Positions 1 to 7,467 of a DNA stretch of 64,000 nucleotides are shown here, in pieces; position 1 is the stretch's first letter; each line of letters starts with the position of its first letter. The position numbers and the translations under genes were made by a program. Location: assembly GCA_963717085.1 (NCBI GenBank), contig CAVQVM010000002.1, forward strand, positions 186,001 through 250,000, in the 5' to 3' direction. The stretch comes from DASQUK01 sp963717085. Its GTDB lineage: Bacteria > Actinomycetota > Acidimicrobiia > Acidimicrobiales > VFJN01. The notes beneath the pieces are model-generated. The model searched no databases. It was not told the DNA's origin and worked only from the letters and a program-made list of their open reading frames with translations.

Positions 1-1205
1 CTCAGCCCCGCGAACCGCTCCCGCCGGAACACGGCCATCTCGCCGACGATCTGGAGCAGGCCGTACGTGAGCCCGAAGAAGAAGCCGGCGAAGGCGATCC
101 AGAACACCATCTGCGCAGGGCCCAGTGTCTCGGGCCCCTGCGGCGCGAACGCCCCGGGGCGGAACAGCACCGCCATCATCGTCGTGACCAGCGCGGGGGA
201 TCCGAGCAGCACAGCCAGCGTGAGCCGGTTACGGACCATCACCTCGGCGCTCCGTCGGCTCAGTAGCAGCCACTGGTGCACTGGGCCCACGCCGGGGCCG
301 TCGGGCGCGTGGTCGGGCGGGCGGACCGCTGCCGGCCCGGACACCGCGGCGGCCGGTCCGGCCGCCGTCCGCTCCCCCCGGGTTGTGGCGAATCGGGCGG
401 CCCACTCTCGAGGTGATGCCTCCTCGGCGAGAAGGCGGTAGACGCGGGCCAGGTGGTCCACCTCGAAGTAGGCCCGCGCCTCGGCCGGCGTGCCGGCGAA
501 GGCCAGGTGTCCGTTCCGGGCGAGGAACACGACGCCGTCGCAGGCATCGATGTCGGCCGGGTTGTGCGTGGTGAAGACAACGGTGACGCCCCGGTTCGCC
601 AGGCGGCGCAGCACGGCCAGCACGTCCTCCGACGTGGACGGGTCGAGGCCTGACGTGGGCTCGTCGAGGAAGAGCAGGCGGGGCCGGGTGAGCAGCTCGA
701 CCGCGATGCTGGCCCGCTTGCGCTGCCCGCCTGACAGGTTGCCCACGCGCACGTCGGACCGGTCGGCGAGGTCGAGGTCGTGCAGGGTCTGGTCGACGGT
801 CCCCGTGATCCCGGCCGCGCCGGTGCCCGCCGGCAACCGCAGGCCGGCCGCGTAGCGCAACGTGCGGCGCAGCGGCAGGTCGCGGTGGATGATGTCGTCC
901 TGCGGAACGAAGCCGATTCGCGCCTCGCTGCCGTGCGCCACCGCGGCACCGTCGTGCAGCACGGCCCCGGCCGAGGGCGGCCGCAGCCCGGCCATGGTCT
1001 CGAGCAGGGTGGTCTTGCCGGCGCCGCTGCCGCCGACGAGGGCGACCAGCTCGCCGGGCGCCAGCGAGAACGACATCTCGTGCAGGACTTGCCGGCCGCC
1101 GGCGTGGCCGGTCACGGCGAGCACGTCCACGGCCACGCCGTGGGCCACCGGGCGGTCGGGTGGCACCGCCGGATCGGCGGGTCGGAGGTCGATCGTGTCG
1201 CTCAT
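1..1205 (-). CDS. ABCG-like ABC transporter, ATPase plus permease (3' end outside window)
   Basis: The frame is open from an ATG at 1205 to the left edge, giving 401 residues of a longer protein. The N-terminal half is an ABC ATPase: Walker A GGSGAGKT at residues 58-65, signature LSGGQ at 157-161 and Walker B LLFLDEP at 177-183. A Pro/Ala-rich linker (about 285-325) leads into hydrophobic segments from about residue 330, the start of an ABC-2 type membrane domain. ATPase-then-membrane order is typical of the ABCG/White type half-transporter; many actinobacterial relatives carry an extra FHA domain, which is absent here. The substrate cannot be inferred. The gene is divergent from the DUF4395 gene. 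Confident as to family; the C-terminus is not visible. Confidence 0.9.
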   Translation of the reverse strand, partial: MSDTIDLRPADPAVPPDRPVAHGVAVDVLAVTGHAGGRQVLHEMSFSLAPGELVALVGGSGAGKTTLLETMAGLRPPSAGAVLHDGAAVAHGSEARIGFVPQDDIIHRDLPLRRTLRYAAGLRLPAGTGAAGITGTVDQTLHDLDLADRSDVRVGNLSGGQRKRASIAVELLTRPRLLFLDEPTSGLDPSTSEDVLAVLRRLANRGVTVVFTTHNPADIDACDGVVFLARNGHLAFAGTPAEARAYFEVDHLARVYRLLAEEASPREWAARFATTRGERTAAGPAAAVSGPAAVRPPDHAPDGPGVGPVHQWLLLSRRSAEVMVRNRLTLAVLLGSPALVTTMMAVLFRPGAFAPQGPETLGPAQMVFWIAFAGFFFGLTYGLLQIVGEMAVFRRERFAGL

Positions 1206-1357
1206 GGGCAGATCGTCCGCCGCAGCGAGCGTGCGGTCATGGAGACCGCGGGGAGGAATCGTGGAGATCGGGGCGCCCCGGGCTCATCCGCGACGAAAGT
1301 CGACCTCTATACTCGGCTTTAGCACGTTCCGAGCTGTTCTGTTCCGGGAGCCGCTGC

Positions 1358-1876
1358 GTGGCATCGATCGTCGGATTCCCCGATCCCGTCAACGAGGTGT
1401 CGGCCCGCGTTGTCGCGCTGGGCGTCGTGGTGGTCGGCCTCGCCACGATCGTGCTCGACCAGCCGTGGCTGACCGCTGTGATCGCCTACGGCTTTGTGGC
1501 GCGGGTGGTCACGGGTCCCACGCTGAGCCCGCTCGGACAACTGGCCACCCGGGTGGTCACGCCGCGGCTGGGGGTCGAGCCTCGTTACGTGCCCGGGCCT
1601 CCCAAGCGTTTTGCGCAGGCCATCGGCGCCGTCCTCTCGGTGACCGCAGCCGTGCTGGCGCTCGGCGTCGGCCTCCCCGGTGCCGGCTATGCGGTGCTGG
1701 GCGGCCTGATCGTGGCGGCCGGCCTGGAGGCAGCGCTCGGGCTCTGCCTCGGCTGCAAGCTGTTCGCCCTCCTGATGCGTGTCGGGGTGATACCCCGGGA
1801 GGTCTGCGAGCGCTGCGCCGACCTCGGCTGGCGCGGCCGCGGACGCACAAGACGGGTGGCGACCACCGCCCGCTGA
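1358..1876 (+). CDS. DUF4395 family membrane protein
   Basis: A 172-residue hydrophobic protein with four likely membrane segments. It opens with the family-typical GFPDPVNEVSARV and carries CLGCKLFALLMRVGVIP near residues 129-145; a CxxC next to a helix and such a tail are hallmarks of DUF4395. The GTG start at 1358 is chosen because GGGAG (1346-1350) lies 7 bases upstream; the frame stays open further upstream but without an equally good signal. A TATACT at 1308-1313 could be the -10 box, though no clear -35 was seen. DUF4395 proteins often neighbour thioredoxin or rhodanese genes, but none is next to this one, so no function is assigned. Confidence 0.8.
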   Translation: MASIVGFPDPVNEVSARVVALGVVVVGLATIVLDQPWLTAVIAYGFVARVVTGPTLSPLGQLATRVVTPRLGVEPRYVPGPPKRFAQAIGAVLSVTAAVLALGVGLPGAGYAVLGGLIVAAGLEAALGLCLGCKLFALLMRVGVIPREVCERCADLGWRGRGRTRRVATTAR

Positions 1877-1963
1877 AACGGGCTCGACCGAGCTCTTCAC
1901 CACTCGTCCTCGAGTCGCGATCGCCACGGATCACGCGTGCGCGGCAGAGTGGAGGCAGTGTCC

Positions 1964-3097
1964 GTGCCGGTCATCGATTCCGACGAGCACCTCTACGAGC
2001 CTCGCTCATTGTGGGTGGATCACATCGACCCTGGTCATCGAGCCGACGCTTTGACGCTGGAAGACGACGAGCTCGGGTACGCCTGGCTGGCGTGGCGGGG
2101 ACAGCATCTCGAGCTCGCGGACGTCCACCAGCCGGGCGAGGTCGATGCCTGCGGCCGTCACCGGCAGCGACGCCGTAGGGGCGAGCGGGCGAGCTACCGC
2201 TACGACGAGGCCCTGCCCGACGCCTATTGGGACCCGGGGGCGCGGGTGACGTGGCTCGACGCCGCCGGCCTCGACCAAGCGGTGTGCTTCCCCAACTTCG
2301 GGCTCCTATGGGAGCGTCGCCTGTCGGGCTCGCTCCCGGCGCTGACGGCGAACATGGCGGCGTGGAACCGGTGGTGCGCCAGCGTGGTCGCGGACGGCGG
2401 TGGTCGGCTGCATCCCGTGGGACACGTGACGCTGCGCGACCCGAGCTGGCTCGAGGGCCAACTCGGGGAGCTGTCGGCCAGCGGGGTGCGCCTCGCCATG
2501 GTGGCGCCGGCGCCGGTCGCGGGGCGGCCCCTGTCGCACCCGGACCATGACCGGTTGTGGTCGGCGTTCGTCCACCACGGCGTCTCGCCGGTGTTCCACG
2601 TCGCCGACCAGCCGCGTGTGTTCGACGACTGCTGGTACACCGATCCGGACGATTTCGCGCCCACCATCGAGTCCGTGTTCTTGTGGGTGCCACCCGCGCT
2701 GGCCCTCGCTGACCTGATCCTCAACGGCGTGTTCGAGCGCCACCCCGAGCTGCGGATCGGCGTCGTGGAGCTCAGCTCGATCTGGGTGCCGCAGTTCCTG
2801 TTGATGCTCGACGGCGCGACCGAGTTCACGAGCCGCCTGAACGGCCGGCCGCTCGCCGAGCTGCGCCTGCGCCCGAGCGAGTACTTCGCTCGTCACGTGC
2901 GGGTGTCGTCGTTCTCCTACGAGGACCCGCGGCGCTTGACCGGCCGGAGCGGCGACCTGTTCATGTGCTGCAGCGACTTCCCCCATTCGGAGGGCACCGC
3001 CACACCGCTTGCCGACTACACGGCGGCCGGCTGCGACCCGGCATCCAGTCCCGGTCTGTTCCACGACAACGCCACGTTCCTCCTCGGACCCTCGTAG
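1964..3097 (+). CDS. Amidohydrolase-2 family metal-dependent hydrolase
   Basis: 377 residues. The N-terminus VIDSDEHLYEPRSLW is the variant metal motif (DxDxHxxEP) of the amidohydrolase-2 (PF04909) TIM-barrel family, and CSDFPHSEG near the C-terminus supplies the conserved Asp seen in the same family (SDxPHxEG). Relatives include decarboxylases and hydrolases of aromatic or lactone substrates; this one has no assigned substrate. GTG starts in frame occur at 1937, 1958 and 1964; 1964 is preferred because GGAGG at 1951-1955 is 8 bases before it. The stop is 9 bases before the Rieske-type gene, so the two are probably cotranscribed and may act on the same compound (inference). Confidence 0.85.
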   Translation: MPVIDSDEHLYEPRSLWVDHIDPGHRADALTLEDDELGYAWLAWRGQHLELADVHQPGEVDACGRHRQRRRRGERASYRYDEALPDAYWDPGARVTWLDAAGLDQAVCFPNFGLLWERRLSGSLPALTANMAAWNRWCASVVADGGGRLHPVGHVTLRDPSWLEGQLGELSASGVRLAMVAPAPVAGRPLSHPDHDRLWSAFVHHGVSPVFHVADQPRVFDDCWYTDPDDFAPTIESVFLWVPPALALADLILNGVFERHPELRIGVVELSSIWVPQFLLMLDGATEFTSRLNGRPLAELRLRPSEYFARHVRVSSFSYEDPRRLTGRSGDLFMCCSDFPHSEGTATPLADYTAAGCDPASSPGLFHDNATFLLGPS

Positions 3098-3106
3098 GGA
3101 GCGCAC

Positions 3107-4861
3107 ATGCGCGTCACCGCTGGATCGCTCTCGGAGTTGCAGCAAGCCGGGCGGTTGCAGACCAAGGTGGGCACGGTGCCCGTCGTGGTCTTCTGGCATG
3201 ACGGCCGGGCGTGGGCGCTCGACGACCGGTGCCCGCACATGGGTTTCCCCCTGCACCGGGGCACCGTCGAGGACGGGCTCGTGACGTGCCACTGGCACCA
3301 TGCCCGCTTCGACCTCGCCTCCGGTTGCACCCTGGACCTGTTCGCCGACGACGCCCGCGCGTTCGACGTGACGGTCGAGGACGGCGACATCGTCGTGACG
3401 TCCCGGCCGGACGGGGATCGGGTTGGCCAGCTGCGCACCCGCCTGCAGGACGGGCTCGAGGACGGGCTGACCCTGGTGATGGCGAAGTCCGTGCTCGGCC
3501 TGCTCGCCGCGGGGGTGGAACCGGCGGAGATCGTGCGTGCCGGCGTCCACTTCGGCACGACCTACCGCGACGCCGGGTGGGGCGCCGGCCTGACGGTCCT
3601 GGTGGCGATGGCCAACCTGATGGCGGACCTCGACGAGGGGGATCGGGCGCTGGCACTCGTGCACGGCCTCTCGTTCGTGTCGCGCGATACCCGCAACCGC
3701 CCACCGCGGTTCGCGATCGACCAGCTTCGGGGGGCGGGCATCGGGACCGAGCGCCTGGCCGGCTGGTACCGACGGTTCATCGACACCCGCTCGAGCGATG
3801 CGGCCGAACGCGTATTGGCCACGGCGCTGGCCACGGCGCCCGGCGACCAGGCCCTGGACGCGGCCGAGCGGATGATGTTCGCCGCCGTCACCGATCATGT
3901 GTTCATCGACGGGGGCCACACCCTCGACTTCACCAACAAGGCGTTCGAGGCGCTGGTCCACGTGGGGACGCCGGCGGCGCCGGAGGTCCTGCCCACCCTG
4001 GTTCGCCAGACGGCCGCTGCCCGCCGCCAGGAGGAGACCGCGTCGTGGCGTCATCCACACGACCTCGCCGGACTCGTCGACCAGGCGGTCGAGCGCCTGC
4101 CGACCCTGGTAGAGGACGGCCGGCGGCAGGAGCGTCGTTTCGACGACGTCGGCGGCCTGGGCTGGAAGATCCTGTCCGACGACCCCGCCGAGGTCGTCGG
4201 ATCCGTATGCGACGCCGTGGTCGCCGGAGCCAGCCCCGAGCAGCTGGGGAGGGCCCTGGCCTACGCGTCGGCGCTGCGCCTGGTGCGGTTCCACCCGCAG
4301 AACGACTTCGGCGACTGGGACACCGTCCACCACGCCTTCACCGCGGCCAACGCCCTGCACCAGGCGCTCATCCGCAATCCGACGGTCGAGCTGCTGCGGG
4401 GAGTGATCCACGGCGCCCTGCGCGTCTACCTCGACCGGTTCCTCAACGTGCCCGCCTCGCCGCTGCCGGAGGGAGGCGCGACAGACCTGGAGCTGCTCCA
4501 ATCGTGCTGGGACACGCAGGGCCAGGTCGATCGAGCCGGCGCGATCGCCTATGGCTTCCTCGGATCAGGCGGCGATCCGGGCCGCCTGATCGCCCGGCTC
4601 GGTGGAGCACTGCTTGCCGAGGACGCCGAGTTCCACTGGTTCCAGGTCGTCGAGGCCGGAACCCGGCAGTTCCACGCCTGGCCGGCAGGCTCCGAGGAGG
4701 CCGCGCTCGTTCTGGTCGGCGTCACCCGCTTCCTGGCCGCGCACACGCCGACCCGCCGTGAGCTGTCTCAGGTCGTCCAGATCGCCACCCGCCTGGGCAG
4801 GGGCGAGGCACTGTACGACGAGCCGGACGACCAGGCCTTGGACAGCGACGTGACCCGGTGA
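3107..4861 (+). CDS. Rieske [2Fe-2S] domain fused to a large helical domain
   Basis: 584 residues. Residues 1-105 form a Rieske ferredoxin domain with both cluster motifs, CPH (C42, H44) and CHWH (C61, H64). The remaining roughly 470 residues are predicted mainly helical and hold conserved-looking His clusters, for example DHVFIDGGHTLDF, RFHPQNDFGDWDTVHH and EFHWFQ. This is not the catalytic domain of ring-hydroxylating oxygenases, and the usual D-x-H-x(4)-H iron site is not evident. I do not recognise the domain with certainty; a distant questin-oxidase-like or other oxygenase fold is possible. ATG at 3107 follows GGGAG. It sits 9 bases downstream of the amidohydrolase. The Rieske part is secure, the function unknown. 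Confidence 0.8.
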   Translation: MRVTAGSLSELQQAGRLQTKVGTVPVVVFWHDGRAWALDDRCPHMGFPLHRGTVEDGLVTCHWHHARFDLASGCTLDLFADDARAFDVTVEDGDIVVTSRPDGDRVGQLRTRLQDGLEDGLTLVMAKSVLGLLAAGVEPAEIVRAGVHFGTTYRDAGWGAGLTVLVAMANLMADLDEGDRALALVHGLSFVSRDTRNRPPRFAIDQLRGAGIGTERLAGWYRRFIDTRSSDAAERVLATALATAPGDQALDAAERMMFAAVTDHVFIDGGHTLDFTNKAFEALVHVGTPAAPEVLPTLVRQTAAARRQEETASWRHPHDLAGLVDQAVERLPTLVEDGRRQERRFDDVGGLGWKILSDDPAEVVGSVCDAVVAGASPEQLGRALAYASALRLVRFHPQNDFGDWDTVHHAFTAANALHQALIRNPTVELLRGVIHGALRVYLDRFLNVPASPLPEGGATDLELLQSCWDTQGQVDRAGAIAYGFLGSGGDPGRLIARLGGALLAEDAEFHWFQVVEAGTRQFHAWPAGSEEAALVLVGVTRFLAAHTPTRRELSQVVQIATRLGRGEALYDEPDDQALDSDVTR

Positions 4862-4883
4862 GGGCAGTCCCGCGTCGGCCGCG

Positions 4884-5855
4884 CTAATGCGTTGATTCGG
4901 GCGCGGCAGGACTGGCCACGGGCGGGTGGGCGGCATCGACGGGATCGGGGCGCTCGGTCTGGTCGATCGTTTCGGCCTCGGGTGCGCCAGGCGAGGTGGT
5001 CGCCAGCCCTGAACCCACCAGGATCAGCACCAGTCCGATGAGCGCGCCGGGTCCGGGACGCTCACCTAGGAAGGCCACGCCCAGCGCAACGGCGACGACC
5101 GGATTCACATAGGTGATGACCAGCGCCCGTCCGGCCCCTGCCTCGGCGACCAGCATGCCGTAGACGACGAGTCCCGCTGCCGTGCACACGAGACCGAGTA
5201 CGGCCAGCGCCACGAGCGCCGCGGCGGACGGCATCGCCTCGGGGGGATCGAGGGCGGCGCCGGGGGCCAGCAGCACGGCCGCGACGCAGAGGCCGGCGCC
5301 CATCACGGCGCGCTGGTCGAGGTCCGCCAAGTGCCTCTTCAGGATCATGGGCCCTGCGGCATAGCCAAGTGCCGCGACGACGAGCGCGGCCGCCCCGAGC
5401 AGCTCGTCGGGCTCCCCGGCGATGTCCACGCCGACCAGGGCCACCACGCCGCCCAGACCGATGAACAGGCCGGTGAGCCGCCGGCCGCCGGTCCGTTCGG
5501 TGGCGTCGAAGCGCAGGGCGAGTAGCGCGACGAACAACGGTGCGGTGGCGATGATGATGGCGGCCACCGACGAGTCCACGTGCTGCTCCCCGGCGGCGAT
5601 GAGCGGGAACGGCACGACGATCTCCACGACGGCGAACGCCAGGAGCCACCGCAGCCGGCTCCGCACCGAGCGCAAGATCCCCGCCCGCCAAGCGAGGGCG
5701 ACGAGGACGGCGGCGCCGATCACGACCCGCACCCACGCCAGGAACGCGGGCGGCACGCCATCGTCCACGGCGACCTTGATGAACAGGTAGGGAATGCCCC
5801 AGATCACCGACACGGCCGCGAAGGCCAGCCACGCTCGCCGGCTCATCCTGGGCAC
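4884..5855 (-). CDS. EamA/DMT superfamily transporter
   Basis: 323 residues with about ten membrane helices arranged as two repeated five-helix EamA units. Typical features are RAWLAFAAVSVIWGIPYLFI at the start and GERPGPGALIGLVLILVG in the last repeat. Members export amino acids or other metabolites through the inner membrane; the substrate is not deducible. The C-terminal 45 residues are hydrophilic, rich in Pro, Ala and Glu, and likely cytoplasmic. It is transcribed convergently with the Rieske-fusion gene and looks monocistronic. Confidence 0.9.
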   Translation of the reverse strand: MPRMSRRAWLAFAAVSVIWGIPYLFIKVAVDDGVPPAFLAWVRVVIGAAVLVALAWRAGILRSVRSRLRWLLAFAVVEIVVPFPLIAAGEQHVDSSVAAIIIATAPLFVALLALRFDATERTGGRRLTGLFIGLGGVVALVGVDIAGEPDELLGAAALVVAALGYAAGPMILKRHLADLDQRAVMGAGLCVAAVLLAPGAALDPPEAMPSAAALVALAVLGLVCTAAGLVVYGMLVAEAGAGRALVITYVNPVVAVALGVAFLGERPGPGALIGLVLILVGSGLATTSPGAPEAETIDQTERPDPVDAAHPPVASPAAPESTH

Positions 5856-5928
5856 CGTAGGAGACGACCGGCCCGCGTCCGCCAGGGGTTGCTCATGTTC
5901 GGCCGCTGGCGCCGCCGGGTTGCCACCA

Positions 5929-6039
5929 TCACGTCATGGTGCGATAGCGGAGGTGCACCGTGCCGTTCCCGAAACGGGCGTACGTCGATGAGTTCGCGCC
6001 GTCGAGGGACGTGATGGCCGTGTAGATCAGCTTGCCCAT
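5929..6039 (-). pseudogene. In-frame collapsed remnant of a RibD/DHFR-like reductase gene
   Basis: A 36-codon frame that begins MGKLIYTAITSLDG, the signature start of RibD_C/dihydrofolate-reductase-like proteins, and then runs straight into ARFGNGTVHLRYR, which matches the usual last residues of the same family (RRFGxGxVxLRYR). About 150 residues normally between them are missing. A good ribosome binding site (AAGGAG, 4-5 bases upstream), the start codon, the frame and the stop are kept, so it could still be translated as a mini-peptide. Both ends are recognised by eye from family knowledge; the deletion is inferred. Confidence 0.6.
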
Positions 6040-6147
6040 GGCACTCCTTCGTCGAGGGTCGCGTGGCGGTTCCCGGGTTATGACGGTGATCGGCGCGAAA
6101 AGTGTTCAGATGGCCAGTGGCAATGCCACGAAATCACTTGTCTGCCA

Positions 6148-6187
6148 CCTATCTAACGGTTATCTTAAAAGATAACCGTTAGATAGG
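6148..6187. promoter_or_regulatory. Palindrome with 19-bp arms, likely PadR operator
   Basis: Two perfect 19-bp arms (6148-6166 and 6169-6187) flank a 2-bp AA centre. The core reads TAACGGTTATCTT and its complement. The element ends on the ribosome binding site of the PadR-type gene starting at 6194, so a bound regulator would block its transcription, and in RNA the hairpin would sequester the GGAG. It is AT-rich within GC-rich surroundings. Autoregulation by PadR is inferred from position. Confidence 0.7.
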
Positions 6188-6193
6188 AGAGCG

Positions 6194-6721
6194 ATGCAGC
6201 AGGAAGTGGTGCTGGCGATGCTGGCCAAGGAGCCCTCGCACGGCTACGAGCTGCGGGCGCGGTTGCGTCAAGCGCTCGGCCCACTGGGGGACGCGATGAA
6301 CGCCGGGCAGATCTACGTGACGCTCACCCGGCTGGAGAAGGCCGGCCTGGCGACCTCCGAGCGGGCGGAGGGACTGGCGGATCGCCCCGACCGAAAGGTG
6401 TACGGCCTGACCCCGGCCGGCCAGCAGCGAGTCGCCGAGTGGCTGGCGGAGGTGAGCTGGCCCAAGCCAGACCTGGCGGAGTTCCATCTCAAGCTGGTCG
6501 CGGCGGCCGCAGCGGGACTGGCCGACCCGATCAGCATCGTCGATGCCCAGCGCCGCGAGTTGCTGCGCCGGCTGCGCGCGGCCCAGCGGGCGGCGCTGGC
6601 CGAGTCAGACGGCTCGGACGCGGCGCTGCTGCTGGAGGGCGTCGTGCTCCGGCTCCAGGCCGACCTGCGCTGGTTGGAGGCCTGCGAGCAGAGCTGGACC
6701 GACCGAAGGAGCAGATCGTGA
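6194..6721 (+). CDS. PadR family transcriptional regulator
   Basis: 175 residues. The N-terminal winged helix contains the PadR hallmarks EPSHGYELRARL (residues 12-23) and GQIYVTLTRLEKAGL (about 37-51), followed by a C-terminal dimerisation helix. Such proteins commonly repress a nearby exporter. Here the stop overlaps the GTG of an ABC ATPase gene by 4 bases (GTGA), so regulator, ATPase and permease form one operon behind the palindrome at 6148-6187. The ATG at 6194 has GGAGAG immediately upstream. Confidence 0.93.
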   Translation: MQQEVVLAMLAKEPSHGYELRARLRQALGPLGDAMNAGQIYVTLTRLEKAGLATSERAEGLADRPDRKVYGLTPAGQQRVAEWLAEVSWPKPDLAEFHLKLVAAAAAGLADPISIVDAQRRELLRRLRAAQRAALAESDGSDAALLLEGVVLRLQADLRWLEACEQSWTDRRSRS

Positions 6722-7464
6722 GCGACACCGACGACAGGGTCGTACTGCGGGCCCGCGGGTTGCGTAAGCATTACGGCCAGGGCGAGGGGCTGGTGCGCGC
6801 CGTCGACGGGGTCGACCTCGACGTCGACGCCGGAGAGTCGGTGGCGGTCATGGGGCCCAGCGGCTGCGGGAAGTCCACGCTGCTGCACCTGTTGGGCGGC
6901 TTGGACCGGCCCTCGGGCGGGGAGGTGTCGCTGGGAGGGCGGCGCATCGACCAGCTGGGGGAGAAGGCTCTGGCGCGGATGCGCCGGACAGCGGTCGGGT
7001 TCGTCTTCCAAGCGTTCCACCTGATGGAGGAGCTCACCGCCATCGAGAACGTCGAGCTACCCGCCCTCTTGGACGGACGTTCGCCACGGGCAGCACGACG
7101 GCGGGGCGTCGAGCTGCTGGAGCGGGTCGGGCTCGCCGACCGGGCGGGGTTCCTGCCCTCGGCGCTGTCAGGCGGTCAGCGGCAGCGGGTGGCGATCGCT
7201 CGGGCCTTGAGCAGCGAACCGCTCGTCGTCTTCGCCGACGAACCCACCGGCAACCTTGACAGCGCGGCGACCTTGGACGTCCTGCGGCTCTTCGAGCACA
7301 TGCATCAGGCCGGCCAGACACTCGTGGTCGTCACCCATGACGAGCGGATCGCGGCCACCGCCGACCGTCTCATCTCCATGCGCGACGGCACATTCGTCGA
7401 CGAGACCAGACTCACCGGCGGCACCACGGGGCAGCTCGGCGCCCTGGTTGGGCTGGAGGGCTGA
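6718..7464 (+). CDS. MacB/LolD-type ABC transporter ATP-binding protein
   Basis: 248 residues. Walker A GPSGCGKST (46-54), signature LSGGQRQRVAIARAL and Walker B VVFADEPTGNLDS identify the LolD/MacB/FtsE branch that energises FtsX-type permeases. The GTG start at 6718 overlaps the padR stop and follows AAGGAG. The permease begins three bases after the stop at 7468, so the two form one exporter. The cargo is unknown; PadR control would fit a response to a toxic small molecule or cell-envelope stress (inference). Confidence 0.93.
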   Translation: MSDTDDRVVLRARGLRKHYGQGEGLVRAVDGVDLDVDAGESVAVMGPSGCGKSTLLHLLGGLDRPSGGEVSLGGRRIDQLGEKALARMRRTAVGFVFQAFHLMEELTAIENVELPALLDGRSPRAARRRGVELLERVGLADRAGFLPSALSGGQRQRVAIARALSSEPLVVFADEPTGNLDSAATLDVLRLFEHMHQAGQTLVVVTHDERIAATADRLISMRDGTFVDETRLTGGTTGQLGALVGLEG

Positions 7465-7467
7465 GCC

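Noticed and set aside
260..949. 229-codon minus-strand frame rich in Arg, Ser and Pro
   Set aside because: It is an out-of-frame reading of the ABCG-like transporter gene, whose true frame has all three ATPase motifs.
2306..4501. 731-codon open frame on the minus strand
   Set aside because: It runs antisense to the amidohydrolase and Rieske genes, has Arg/Gly/Val-rich low-complexity character and no domain; such mirror frames are normal in GC-rich DNA.
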